A stretch of 64,000 nucleotides of DNA from Codonopsis lanceolata (taxonomy: Eukaryota > Streptophyta > Magnoliopsida > Asterales > Campanulaceae): the NCBI GenBank assembly GCA_013146195.2, contig CM028377.1, positions 163,845,824 to 163,909,823 of the forward strand. Direction: 5' to 3'. This document shows positions 34,669 through 46,439 of the stretch, one piece after another; the stretch's first letter is position 1, and every line of letters begins with the position of its first letter. The position numbers and the translations under genes were made by a program. The notes under the pieces were generated by a model, which did not search any database, was not told the DNA's origin, and saw only the letters and a list, made by a program, of their open reading frames with translations.

Positions 34669-35045
34669 GGGGCATCGCAACATCTTTTCTTGCACTTTTC
34701 CGTTTTTCCCTAAAAAAGGGAGAATGAGAATGAAAAGGTGATGTATTCCTATATCCTGGTATCCCCTAAACAAGGGATAACTTGATGCAGGAAACCCAAA
34801 GCACCCATAGTGATCCGAAATAGGCCATAAGGCTATTTTCATAAAATCCATAGTGGGGCCTCGCAACACTCCTTTCTTGCACTTTTCCGTTTTCCCCTAA
34901 AAAAGGGAGAATGTGAATGAAAGGGTGATGTATTCCTATATCCTGGTATCCCCTAAGCAAGGGATAACTTGATGTAGAAAACCCAAAGCTCCCATATTGG
35001 ACCAAAAATCCACTAAAGGCAACCGAGGCGTATACAAACGCGCTA
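34669..35045 (+). repeat. Two tandem copies of a ~188 bp unit in the leader
   Basis: 34669-34856 and 34857-35045 share GGGGC(A/C)TCGCAACA, TTTCCCTAAAAAAGGGAGAA and TATCCTGGTATCCCCTAA. Each unit carries two short inverted repeats of the form CCCTAA(N)AAGGG. Confidence 0.8.
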
Positions 35046-35189
35046 TTTTAGACAGCACTCCTCTCGCACTTTTAATTTTGCCTTCCCCTAAACAAAGGAG
35101 GGTGGAATGAGAGTAGTGGTGTCCCGCATCTGCACGTACGCGCACCCCTATCCAAGGGTGCGCGGGGCGCGGGCGCAGTCCCGGGAACC

Positions 35190-35990
35190 CACAGCAGCAT
35201 CGCTTTCCTATCCTGGGTTAAACGTATTTTGACTAAAGTAACATCACTTTCCTATTATGGGTTAAGCGTATTTTGAAAAAAACAGCATCACTTTCCTATT
35301 CTAGGTTAAGCGTCTTTTGAAAAAAGCAGCATCGTTTTCCTATGCTGGGGAAAGCGCGTTTTGGAAAAAGTTCCATCGCTTTCCATATGCTGGGGAAAGT
35401 GCTTTGAAAAAAGGTTCCATCACTTTCCCTATGCTGGGGAAAACGCATTTTGAAAAAAAATGTTCCATCACTTTCCCTATGCTGGGGAAAGCATGTTTTG
35501 AAAAGGGTTCTATCATTTTCCCTATGTTGGGGAAAGCGCACTTTAAAAGGTTGCATCACTTTCCCTATGCTGGGGAAAACACGTTTTGATAAGTGCCATC
35601 GCTTTCCCTATGCTGGGGAAAGCGCGTTTTAAAAGTTGCATCGTATTCTATATGTTGGGAAAAACACATTTTGAAAAGTGGCAACGTTTTCCCTATGCTG
35701 GGGAAAACACGTTTTAAAAGGTTGCATTGCTTTCCCTATGCTGGGGAAATCCCGTTTTTAAAAGATCCATTGTTTTCCCTATACTAGGGAAAGCACGTTT
35801 TTAAAAGTAGCATCGCTTTTCCTATGCTGGGGAAAACCCATTTTTAAAAGATCCATTCTTTTCCCTATGCTGGGGAAAGCGCGTTTTGAAAAGTGGTATC
35901 GCTTTCCTTATCTTTGAGGCGTTTTAAGGTTGCATCGCTTTCCTATCTTTGGGAAGCGTTTTGAAAAGGGTCCTACCAGTTTTGCCTATG
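35190..35990 (+). repeat. Minisatellite of ~43 bp stem-loop units
   Basis: About 18 degenerate copies of a unit containing CTTTCCCTATGCTGGGGAAA followed by G/AGCGCGTTTTGAAAAG. Inside each, CTTTCCC and GGGAAAG can pair around a 7-base loop. All six frames are broken irregularly, so it is not coding. Tandem repeats in untranslated regions are known in Ogre-type elements. Confidence 0.9.
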
Positions 35991-36340
35991 CTGGGCAAAA
36001 TGCACCATCCATCTCACCCAGTGTTGTTTGTTTGCATGAGGCCGAACTACGTTTGGTCTGATTCCTTTTATTAAGGGATACGTAGGTAGCCTATTTCGAT
36101 AGGCCCGACCATTTGAGCATTTAATTTGCATATCTGCTTAAAAACTACGATAACCTGCTATAACCGATTAAATATGTCTAGGGTATGTGAGATTTGAACT
36201 GCACCCTATAAACTGCTGCATTATAACTGCTACCTATTGCATCTCTCCTTATTATAATTTCCACGAAATTTGGGAGTCTATTTCTTATCAACGACGTTCA
36301 TTTACTCGGTAAGCTTCGGGTTACCTGTAAACTCCATCGT

Positions 36341-36350
36341 TGAGGGGCTC
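36341..36350 (+). other. Polypurine tract before LTR 2
   Basis: TGAGGGGCTC directly precedes the LTR start TGTAGACACC. Confidence 0.65.
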
Positions 36351-37570
36351 TGTAGACACCACAATTTCGTACCCCTGGTATGTAACTTGACATGAAATAT
36401 CAAGACCTGTTAAACCTTAACGAATGTCAAGTTACAGGGTTAAAAATGCAAAAGAAAAAGCAGGATGCGTAAACAGTGAAATGCAAGGGGCCAAAGTGTC
36501 AAAAAGGAGGCAAAAAAGGAGCCCAGACGCAACCCACATCCACTTTGGGCGCGGCGCCCAGACCCACTATGGGTGGCGCCCAATGGTGCCTTATGCACTG
36601 TAGCTCTTTGCCTAAAGTACAATCTATCAAGCGCGCGATACAAGCCGATGAAGCACAAAAGAAGAAATCTTAACCACGAAGGAATCCCAATCTCGGCCTA
36701 TAAATAGAAGGCCCCGGCTTGTGAATTCACACATCGTTTATACAGAACACAGAGTGAAAGTTTTACGCAGTGAGTTCTGAGAGATCACCTTGAGAGAAAT
36801 CCCTCCTCTAAGCCTCAAAGCTCCATCAAATCTCTCCAAACACAAAACCAACCGGTCAAAGTGAAACCTAGTTGCCCTGCTAGGATTCCACCCTATTCCT
36901 CCAGTCCAAAAAATCTCAAAAAGAGCAGTTACCCTATCCGAATGCAGACGCCAAATCCACAAAAAGCAAGCAGTTGCTTTGCCCGATTTCCGCCGTCAGC
37001 AAGCAAACAATAGCGAAAAAGCAAGCAGTTGCTCCGCCTGGTTCCCGGTGCCAGAAAGCAACTTTCGGAAGCAGTTACTTTGCCTGAATCTCCGCAACAA
37101 CAAAAATACTCCCTCTCCCGGAAGGACAAAGCGAGCGCCCTTAAAATCTACTAGAAGTTAGTTGGTACGGGATAAAGCCCCCACACTTCAAAAGGTAGGC
37201 TATTTAAAATTTTAATATATAAAAGTGCTATTTAAGCTGGCTCGATGTAATAAATATAAGCAGTTATGCTGCCCATATTTCTATAGAAAATAGCACTAAA
37301 AAGAGCCATTATTATGGCCAAATATTTGTAATTCCTGGAAAGAGACTGCTGCAAGTTTGTAATAATAAATGTACAGATATGTATATTTAAATGCTTTATT
37401 TTATCTATTAAATAAATATAATAAAAGCATATTTAGCCAAAAAAACTTGTTTTGAGACCGAAAGGGCGAGTTGGGTGCCTAACACCTTTCCACCTTGTAA
37501 CTTAGCCTCCGAACCCCTTTTCAAAATCTGGTTATATTTGGTTTTCCTTTATTTCTCCTTAAAATAAAGA
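36351..37570 (+). repeat. Tat/Ogre-like LTR 2, complete (about 1.22 kb)
   Basis: It starts TGTAGACACCACAATTTCG and ends before TGGCGACTCT. A TATA box lies at 36698-36707. The tail GAGACCGAAAGGGCGAGTTG is shared with LTR 1. Since a primer site and leader follow, this LTR is 3' to one interior and 5' to another. Confidence 0.82.
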
Positions 37571-37950
37571 TGGCGACTCTGTTACAACAGTTTGAGTCCA
37601 CAGTGAGGCCGTGCGTATTCCCACGCACTCTTTGCAACACTCTTTTTGCACTTTTAATTTCGTTTTCACCTAAACAAGGGAAGATGGAATGATAAGAGCG
37701 TTTCATTTTCTGAATCTTGTTTTCCCCTAAACAAGTGAGGATGGGATATAGAAAAATCCAAAGCACTCACGGTGGTCCACAATGAGGCCGGGCATATTCA
37801 ATGCGCTATTTACAACACTATTTTTACACTTTTAATTTCGTTTTCCCCTAAACAAGGGAAGATGAAATGAAAAGAGTGTTGTCTTTTCTGAATCTTGTTT
37901 TCCCCTAAACAAGGGAGGATGAGATACAGAAAAATCCGGGGCACTCACAA
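37571..37950 (+). other. Start of a second interior (primer site and hairpin-rich leader)
   Basis: TGGCGACTCTGTTACAACAG opens it. Two ~190 bp leader repeats follow with TTTCCCCTAAACAAGGGA motifs, related to those at 34669-35045. It breaks off near 37950 and no further LTR follows. Confidence 0.7.
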
Positions 37951-37956
37951 TTAGCC

Positions 37957-38017
37957 TTTGCACTGCGGTATATAACTTCAATTTCTGTATTTAAATGTTT
38001 ATATACCGTGGTGTAAA
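37957..38017. repeat. Inverted repeat (hairpin), ~16 bp arms
   Basis: CACTGCGGTATATAAC (37961-37976) faces GTTTATATACCGTGGTG (37997-38013) with a 20-base loop and two or three mismatches. Confidence 0.7.
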
Positions 38018-38091
38018 ATTTCTTATTTAGTAGTAGTATTCAATTTTTTGATATATTTGTTTATGATAATTTTAACCACACCCCAATATCC

Positions 38092-38167
38092 TCTCTTTAC
38101 ACCCTATGTACTGCATTGTACAACAAAGGGTACAACATCTCAATGCAGTACATGGGGTGTAAAGAGA
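38092..38167. repeat. Long near-perfect hairpin, 27 bp arms
   Basis: TCTCTTTACACCCTATGTAC plus seven bases (38092-38118) faces its reverse complement at 38141-38167 with one mismatch in 27 and a 22-base loop. The loop itself contains two TACAACA-like repeats. Nothing around it is coding. Confidence 0.85.
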
Positions 38168-39010
38168 TTGTTGATTATTGGAATACGCTTCTTGATAATT
38201 TAATTATCACCTTGCATATTCCATATATATTTGATTTGCTTGCCCCCATTACAAGTGAATCATCACAAGTGGCCAAAAGGTCTGCGTACCGGTTAGTGTG
38301 GCAACTTGTGTGATTTCACATAGGTCTTAGATTAGGTGTAACCTGATCAAGTCCTACCTCCTATAAGATGATCAAAAGCAGACAACACTTCAGATTGCAT
38401 GTAGCACCGGAAGACTTGCAGCAATGTCAAAAGCATTCAGCGGCAGACATGCCACAAGTTAAAAAGCTCGTACTGGCAGACATCAACTCCTCTACATCGG
38501 TAGATCTGCTACCACTGGTTCGAAGCTCTCCAATGACATACTTAAAAGCTACACGTGCTACAGGGAAAAGTCAACTAGCCGCTCAATTAAGATAATTATG
38601 TTCGTGCCTCATAAAGCCTGACATACTTAAAGCTAAGAGACTTTCTCTCACTCAAGTAGTCTGTTAAAGTCAAAAAGCAATTACTTTATTGGACAGACCA
38701 CTTGGCCATTACAAGGCGTCGACCTACTCTTCAGAGACCTATCAACCTAGTCTGACAGACAACGAGTTCCAAGATCTACAGGACGAAATCGCCGCCCCAA
38801 ACAAGTCAGAGATCTTATGGACAAAGATCTATATCCGATAGTCTTCAACCACTATATCTCCAACGGATAGAAATCTTCGAATTCTCATCTCTCAACGATC
38901 ATATTGATTCTCGCCTATATATATAGACCAGCTCTCGTGCTCAGTACAAGATAGAGATATACATGTGTATGCGCGCAACACAGTGAGCAACAAGTAACTC
39001 AATCTACTCA
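38168..39010 (+). promoter_or_regulatory. Promoter-like intergenic region
   Basis: There is no ORF of note. GCAGAC/GTCTGC-type motifs recur (38385-38780). A strong TATA box, CCTATATATATAGACC, lies at 38914-38929 and is followed by a leader with CAACACAGTGAGCAACAAG. It could be an LTR or another retroelement promoter, and I cannot assign it to a family. Confidence 0.35.
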
Positions 39011-41310
39011 AGAACTTCATAGAAAGGAAATCACCAAAGAGATCGTCTTCACCAATGCATCTCTGATTTTTACGATAGATTGCAGTGAACTCATCCAGCT
39101 CTTAGCAAAACACTTTTAGTGGATTGCTAGGAAGAAAAGCTTGGAAAAGAGAGAAGAGTGACCAGAAACTTCAATAGGCAGATATTAAGATCTGAAGATT
39201 GATGTTGGACAATGTCTGAAGAAAATGAAGAGCTGCCTGTAGATATTGCATTCATATCTGCAGATTTGTATTCCTATACAAATGCTGTTGATTGTGCAAT
39301 TATCAATCATCTTGGGAGGATGAGTGCAATTATCAACATCTACTACAGATCTATCAGCTCAGATTCAAAAAGACTTTGTCTGAAGAGCATCAATCTCGAT
39401 CCAGATAACTGCCAAAAAGGTACATCCCTGTCTTGTGCTCTTTTTCTTGTCTTTATCTTTGCACAAAAAGACCATGGGAGAATGAGATATTCAAGATCCA
39501 GTCTTTTCCTTTCACTGATCTTCTTGAAATACTTATTCCAGTATCTAGACTTTTCTGGAGCTTCCTAAAGCTCATAAAATGTTGCTAATGATCTTCTTGA
39601 TTCTTATTCAGGAATGTGTTTTCTCCAAAGATCAATATGCACACTTTATTATCTCTCTTCGAGTTCCAAAAGGCTTGTTTGACTGATTGTACATGATTCT
39701 TCTCACCTGATTCAGTCTTCTTCCTTCTGGATTATGATATATTCATGTTCTTCATTTATGATTCCCTGCTAATCATGATTTTGAATATATCATCTCTGCA
39801 TAGCTTTATATTTTGCTTATTCTACTCTTATCCATTCTCAAAGCAATATATAGCTAGATTAATTCATCCTATCATACTTTGCTTTCTTTCTTACAGTATG
39901 ATCTATGAATTACTCATCTGGCGTGTTGCCTCATTTTCTTTGAAGTACCATTCCGTTGCTTAGTACTTCATAAGCTCAGTTTTATGTGCTGACTTATAGA
40001 AGTTTTTACCTTGTAGACAATGTGCAAACTACATGGGTACTTTTGCAATTTCTTCAAAGGTTGAGGTAAAGCTTTAGAAACTGACTATTTCTAAAAGCCA
40101 AAGACAGATTTCTTAGAATCTCGGTAAAGATAAAAACGACTTTGAAATGTGGGAATTGTACTTCCCAAAACAATCTTTGAAAAGAAGTTCTGTTTTGTCA
40201 AATCCCACTGAAAAAGATTTTATCCACTTAAAGACGTTTTATACTTTCAAGAAAGCCAAACCTACTTTTCAAAATCTTTTAGCTTTCCAAAAGGATGACT
40301 TTACCGGATATCTAGAAATTTATATCAACTCTCACTCTTCCCCATATAACTTTTATTGAAGAGTAGTTGAAAAGGACTTTTCATTCTTAAATGAGTCGGT
40401 CCATTGTCTTGCCTCAGCGAGTATTTATAGAGACCTTCCTTCCCTCTTCTCTATCACTTGCAAACTACCTCAAACACTATGATAGACACTGATACAAGAT
40501 CCCATTCTTCCAAAATGTTACTTAAGAGAATTCTTAGCACTAGATCAAGGATACTCCTTAACAACTTAGAATCACCCTTCCGATTTTTCAGAAGTTGTTT
40601 GGTTTGTTTCAAGGATTTCTCTCGCATAAAAACTTTCCTTAACAACCATTTAGCACGACCTTCTCTATTTCCTATCAAGCTCGCGTTTGGGAGTATTCCA
40701 ACCTCCTTCACTCCCTCATCCAAACGCAGTTCTCTTGAACTCCTGCCAGTTTCAATGAGAAGTGACTTTTTCCTAGCCAACTTTCGATAAGAAAGTACAT
40801 CTGGTGAAAGTCACCTTGGTAGAGAGGTTGCTATAAAGGAGAAAAGGTGTACCCGCTCCCTCCTTGGGTCATCTGAATCCCTTCTTGATCTAGGACCCTT
40901 ATTCCATCTTCCAACCGGTTAGTTGAATCTGGGTCCATGGTCTTCATAGACATCTCCTTGTAACATTCCTTTTTAGATATGTATCAGGTGTTTAGATTAG
41001 TTGTTTAAAAGGAGTAGTTAAGCTTTCGGAAGTTGTAATGAACACTGTAATCTTTAGATCCTCTTTGTATTCGTGTTATTTTTTGATCTAAATGAGAACT
41101 TGTTCAAAGCATCTTTACTTCATGTCTATCTGCCTTTGTATGAATATTCCTTGATAGCATGAAATCTTATATTTGCTTGAGTTTTCGGTATTTGTACTTT
41201 TGATAATATATTGTTCCGAAATTCAATACAGCAAATATAACTCTGCTGTTAACCCAACAACAAACCAATCCTCACTTATAAATTTTCTTATTCAACATGG
41301 TGCATTAAAC
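39011..41310 (+). other. Unassigned region with weak ORFs
   Basis: An open stretch 39212-39568 (MSEENEELPVDIAFISADLY, serine/aspartate-rich) may be a short exon: it meets AAGGTACAT near 39418 as a possible donor. I recognise no family. A second TATA-like box (GTATTTATAGAGAC) lies near 40423. The stretch 40458-40790 is open on both strands, with no match I know. Near 40980-41110 is a T-rich stretch like a transcript end. Confidence 0.3.
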
Positions 41311-42640
41311 AGTTGGTATCTGAAGAAATGATGTTGAAGTATGGTTAAATTTTTAAGTCTTGGATTTCTTTGAAGTAACTGCATTCCTTGCAACTACTTC
41401 ATCAGGAATTATCGATCTCATCTCAACCCATGATGTTCTGATGAATCTTAAATTCCCCTCATAATTTCTGGTCTCTCTTGTTTAGCGGTAGACCTCATCT
41501 CTGCCGTTGCGACAAACAACCTTTCGAGGATATAAGCAGTTCCCTCAAATTCTATTCCTCTCTGCTGCTTCCTCTAGTTCAACGACAACTGTGCTTTTAA
41601 CTTTGCCCTGTTTCTATTGTCTTGAACAATGACTTCCTCTACCTTAAAAGGCTAGTCATCTTCTTCTTAACCGTTGACCTTGAAGCAAAAAGTCATTACG
41701 CATGCATGTATCGTCAAATTTAACTAAGGCCTAACTAAGTTTAAGTAACTTGCTTCTCTGTGATTCAAGCACTTTAAACTGAATAGGTTGGTATCTTCCG
41801 TTTTTTCTTCTAAATGCTCTCATCATCAATTCTACTTTGTAGAAGCATGGTCTTCAGTTAATCTATGCCGATGAAGCCTCTGTATCTCCTGACAGCTGCC
41901 AAGGCAAAAAGGAAAACCTGCAGAAAACCTCTTTTCTACTCTCTGTAGATCCCAAGAGTTCGAAATGCATATTTTACTAGTGAGGAGGAGCCAACTGCAG
42001 AACTTGGTATCTTTCCTTTACCACTGTTATTGCTGTTGATGCTTTAATATTCTTTAATCATTTTTGCTCTACTCCAAATTCTATTTCGTTCTCTATGCCG
42101 ATGAAACCTATGGTCAATCCTTCCAGAAGTCAAGGCATTCCAACGGATATAAGCTGTAATACTCTTCATTCAATTGGTATCGGCAGACCTCAATGTCTGC
42201 TGTTCCATCCTTATATAGCTAAACTTTTTGTCTGCAAGAACTTTTAATTCTGTCTATCCTAAGCAGACATAAGCCCCGCTGATCTCCTTCATCGAGACCA
42301 TTATCTATAGCTCCGATTCCTCGTCACTCATTCTTTCGGCGGCGTACCTCAAAGTTCTTACGATCACCTCTCAATGATTGATATCATTCATAAATTGGTA
42401 TCCTTCATACAATCAGTTGATATTCTCCAACAATTGATTGACTTCCTTGACTCTCTAAAATCGGTAAACTTCCCTCTTCTTGAGCACATTGTCAATCTGA
42501 TTTAAAGCTATTCTATAGCTATCTTCTTTCATGTGTTCAAAAATTTGATAACCGCTTAAACTTTAATTGGTATCAACGGACCTTTATCTCATTGCATACT
42601 TCCTCAAAAGTTATCGGTTGAATCGGTAGATGATATATAG
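41311..42640 (+). repeat. Degenerate repeat region with six TTGGTATC motifs
   Basis: TTGGTATC occurs at 41313, 41788, 42004, 42174, 42395 and 42568, often followed within 15 bp by pyrimidine-rich or GGCAGACCTCAA-like sequence. The first copy resembles an initiator tRNA primer site (TGGTATCTGAAG against TGGTATCAGAGC). No credible ORF is present. Confidence 0.4.
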
Positions 42641-44190
42641 GTCAGCTGAGCTAGGACATACCTGCTTGGATTCGTACTCTTTATATCGGCCTACTTCACA
42701 CTCTACTAAAACTAATCAACAAAATTGGTTTGATTTCTTCTTCTGTGATCAATCTTGTGTTATGATATCTTTGACATAAAACTTTTAGGAATGATTGATT
42801 GTTTTTCAAAGAATATTTCAAAAATTCTTCAAAAGTGATTTTCAAAACAACTTTGTTGCGGAATGACTAAAAGAATTGGAAGATTCTTTGAAGACTATGT
42901 GATGACTCGAGAAAGCTTCGTAAATTTCTTCTAGTAAACAAAGAACACAAAAACCTTAGCTTGTTTTGTAAAAACATTTTTAAAATTCTTCAAAATATTT
43001 TGAAATTATTCCGGTTCCAAAATTCTATAGATTTGGGAGATTGCTGAGGATTGTGTAGATGATTCAGAATGCCCCATAATTATCTATTAGAATATCTAGA
43101 ATACTTAAAACCTATCACATTTCCTAAATGTATTTTTACAAAGTTCGATTACATTCTTTTTATTCATGGATATCAACACATCTTCTTTTCAATACTAATT
43201 TGTCAATTAAAATCTTTATTGGTATTGAAAAATCCCTCGATTTTAAGTCTCCAATGTCCAAATACATATTCCCTAGAAGACTTAATTATCGCCATCATGA
43301 ATCGCCGCCTCTCATAAAGCGTCCTCTCACAATCAAGCTTGAAATGATTGCCCGCCGGTTCTCATTTCAATCTATAACGACTTTATTGAGGACTACCAAG
43401 CAGCGGTTCTTGATACGTGTGTTCTCCGTACCCAATCTCGAGAAATCTTGAATATATATTCGTATACTTCTTTTTTGGTCTCCATCGTTTCCCAATCAAT
43501 CCCTATGATTAATTACTTGTGCATAAGTTTTTTCTGAGAAATTCTTCATGGCGCCTCCTCGTCGAACAACGTCTCTCACCCTATCGGTCCTCGAATCTTC
43601 CTTCGTCACCCGAGTAGGGCGTCAATCCTTATTCTTGGTCGAGCGATTCAAGGAGAACAATTTTTCCTTGACAATCTTTGTTGGAGCAAAGATTCTCGAT
43701 CTTTTCACGTTACGGACTTGTTTCCATCCTCTGCTTTTCGTGAAGAATTCTCGCTTCTCAGCAGTCGGCCAATTCTACTCGAGGATGCATCTGTCAGAGA
43801 TGGTACATGCCTCCACGGTCGCGTTCGAGTGCGACCTTGTCCTCGGTCGGAATGACCTTGCTAAGTCTTGATCTTCCTTCTGGCGGTCACGACTCTATCA
43901 ATGATTACGTTCTCAGCGAATCATGGCTGCACCGTCTTGGCCACCAATCTCGTAATGACTTGATACATGGGATCTTTTCAACTATCCCCGAGGCGTTATG
44001 CTTGTGTTGGAGAGATTACGAGCCATGCCTTACGTTTCATGAACTGGCTCGAAGCGACACCGAAGACCGGAACCTCACTTGTTGCCGTTCTTGACTCCCA
44101 TGTCATCAAGTGCAGTAGTCTTCTCTCTCATCTGTTGTTCCTTCCAACAAAGCACGGAATAGATAACGGTATACTTTTCAAAATGCGCTA
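42641..44190. other. Unassigned region up to the gap
   Basis: The sequence becomes less AT-rich from about 43280. An open stretch 43548-43871 starts MAPPRRTTSLTLSVLESSF in a reasonable start context and has coding-like composition up to a stop. Related-looking frames continue to about 44100. I recognise no domain, so it may be a decayed gene of unknown family. Confidence 0.3.
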
Positions 44191-44290
44191 NNNNNNNNNN
44201 NNNNNNNNNNNNNNNNNNNNNNNNNNNNNNNNNNNNNNNNNNNNNNNNNNNNNNNNNNNNNNNNNNNNNNNNNNNNNNNNNNNNNNNNNN
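44191..44290. other. Assembly gap (100 N)
   Basis: Exactly 100 N. The left terminus of the second CACTA-like element is probably in or beyond it. Confidence 1.
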
Positions 44291-44470
44291 TTTCAAATTT
44301 GTTACACATAGAACTAAAGTAGCAACTAAATTCTTCGGCTTCAAGTATGCAACCTAATTTGCAACTTATTTTTTTGTTTCAAATTTGTTACACATGGAAC
44401 TAAACTAGTAACTGAATTTTTCAGTTTCAAGTATGCAACCTAATGTTTCGGTTGCAAAAGTCCGTTGTTG
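44291..44470. repeat. Two tandem copies of a ~84 bp subterminal-like repeat
   Basis: Copies at 44291-44374 and 44375-44450 share TTTCAAATTTGTTACACAT, AACTGAA/AACTAAA and TTTCAAGTATGCAACCTAAT. The motifs resemble those inside the right end at 51000-51406. Confidence 0.7.
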
Positions 44471-44789
44471 GTTTGTAACTAATTTTTTTTTTTTAAAAAG
44501 AAAAAACTCACAACGAAAAATTCATTGCGTAAGATTATTTTTGAAAGTAAAATATTACTAAAATTATATTCTAAATATTTATCAATTGTACCTGATTGGA
44601 CATTTCATTTAAAATATTTTAAATCAAACAATTAAAGTCAACAAAGCTTCAAACATTCGTTCAAAATGAATTGACAAACTGTCATACTAAAACTGTTGTA
44701 TTGTTAAACTATATAGAATTGTCAAGTTGTCATACTTTAAATTACAAAGGAGATAATGGACGATGCTCTGAGCCTCTAAAATAGCAAAT

Positions 44790-45190
44790 GCCGGTTCCAT
44801 CATGTTGTGTGCACCAAGATGGGTGCCTACTACGCTGAATTGTTGTCGCCCCTATGGCACATCCGTTTGTATTGCTCACAAGCCATCGTATTCCAAATTT
44901 TTCGAACTTGTCTTTCCGGATAAGTTTCAATGCACTTGTAATGATTCTGCAATTAGGATGTTAAAAAAATATGTTATATTAAGCATATATAAATTAACTA
45001 ATTAATTGGATTGAATACGGAGATATTACATTCCATTCCTTGAAATAGTAATCTTTTATCTCCTCGGGTACTTTCTTCCATGTGGGACCATCCTCACCGA
45101 CAACAAATTTTCCTTGAATTGCATGTGTTATTCCCTTTAGCAACACAAGGAAATCCTTGATACTATCAGTCCTCGCTTCCTCGAACTACC
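44790..45190 (-). pseudogene. En/Spm-type plant transposase remnant
   Basis: Minus-strand reading gives KFVVGEDGPTWKKVPEEIKD, continuing YYFKEWN, and after an AT-rich interruption VRKIWNTMACEQYKRMCHRG. TWKKVPEEIK..YF.EW followed by a VRK.W...A..QYK.M segment resembles the Ptta/En/Spm transposase family (Transposase_24). Stops and a frameshift make it non-functional. The match is from memory of the family pattern and is moderate. Confidence 0.5.
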
Positions 45191-45199
45191 AAGCTGAAA

Positions 45200-46430
45200 G
45201 AAAATTAGACCAACTCGTACATCTAAAAAGAAAACATATTCCAGTCATTGTTAGCAATCTACCACAACAATCTTTTCACAGAGCCCAAGTGTTAACTCAT
45301 ATACAAGGCATATTTTGTATTTCTTAACATGTTAACTTGTCAAATGGGACTCTTCAAATGGAAAACATATTCATGTCATTGTGTTTTCCCTTCTCTTTAC
45401 CGTGATGAGCTTAATCTTCATTTTGATCTGTCCACACTATACTATTCCATATTCCAATTTCATAATTTGAAGACGAAACTACCCAAAATGTTCAAAGAAA
45501 GCATCAAGTTCTCCGCCAAGTGTTGGTTTTGGTGGATTCGGTGCTCGTCCCATGTTTACATGCAAGATCCACCTGAGATGCGTGAGTCGTGGATCTAGAA
45601 GTTTATTTTATGATGATGGAAATAAACTACTCATCTCATCAACATCGATCGGTATGGGCATGATTTTTTTCAAACATATAACTTTATGTTTGATGAATAA
45701 TGGACCTAAATTTTACGTTAACTTGATGATTTTCTTGAACTAATCTAGGTGGTTTCATGAAAACCTGTCCATTTACTCCTCATATTGCTTCTACATCTAA
45801 TTTGATAAGTGAGGCCAATACTCAATTCGATATTCCTTAGATGCAAAGCTTTTAGTTGCTCAACGATCTAATCATGAAGTTCAAATTTGGAATAGAGAAA
45901 CTACGCTTTTAGTTAGAAGTTCAGTCCGACTCTGAGAGCATATTGGGATTCTATGACAATAACCTTCCTTTTCATGAATTTGGCAACGTGGGCTACCTAC
46001 GTGTTGTAGTAGCTGTGTAGCTTGTAGAAAAAAAGAAACACCTTTCCTAAGAAGAGGATAGAAAATCAAATGCATCATTAAATTAAATATCGAGGAACTG
46101 CAGTGAAATATATAGAATTTCCAATGAACCCGCTAGCCTAAAGGCTTGACATAAAGGTCCACATACTTGCATAAAAAGATTCATGACCGAGTAGATTGGA
46201 GAAACAAGTTAAAAAAACAAATCACCTAGCTAGTAGATTGGAGAACATGACGCTTGAAATTAAAGAAACTAATTGCATGCAACATCCTCGAATAGGCCAT
46301 GCATCGCTGTATCGCTATTAAGATTTAAGAAACATATTGTTTGATATCTTTATTCAATGTTTAGTATTATGCAAGGTTCATAATACGAGTGTATATTGAG
46401 ACACGAGATCAAAATATGACAAAGAAGTTC
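45200..46430. other. No recognised gene
   Basis: AT-rich, with short open stretches only (45329-45598 plus, 46078-45881 minus) that I cannot relate to any family. Confidence 0.45.
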
Positions 46431-46439
46431 ATATGAAAC

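Larger units (their letters stand above)
33482..37950 (+). mobile_element. Non-autonomous Tat/Ogre-like LTR element with tandem extension
   Basis: The layout is LTR (33482-34637), primer site, non-coding interior (34638-36350), LTR (36351-37570), primer site and the start of a second interior (37571-37950). There is no gag or pol. The LTR start TGTAGACACC after GAGGGGCTC and the primer site TGGCGACTC right after the LTR are typical of Tat/Ogre-related plant gypsy elements. Confidence 0.78.

Noticed and set aside
35190..35990. Regular ~43 bp repeats that could be taken for a CRISPR array or a repeat-containing protein (FPMLGK-like peptides in translation).
   Set aside because: Units are contiguous and degenerate without unique spacers, lie inside a plant LTR element between its primer site and polypurine tract, and no frame stays open.
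38168..42640. An endogenous pararetrovirus or an LTR with a long leader, suggested by the strong TATA box, GTCTGC/GCAGAC motifs and the TGGTATC primer-like site.
   Set aside because: No coat, movement, protease or reverse transcriptase domain can be read, and no second terminal copy is seen. The evidence is too thin for a call.
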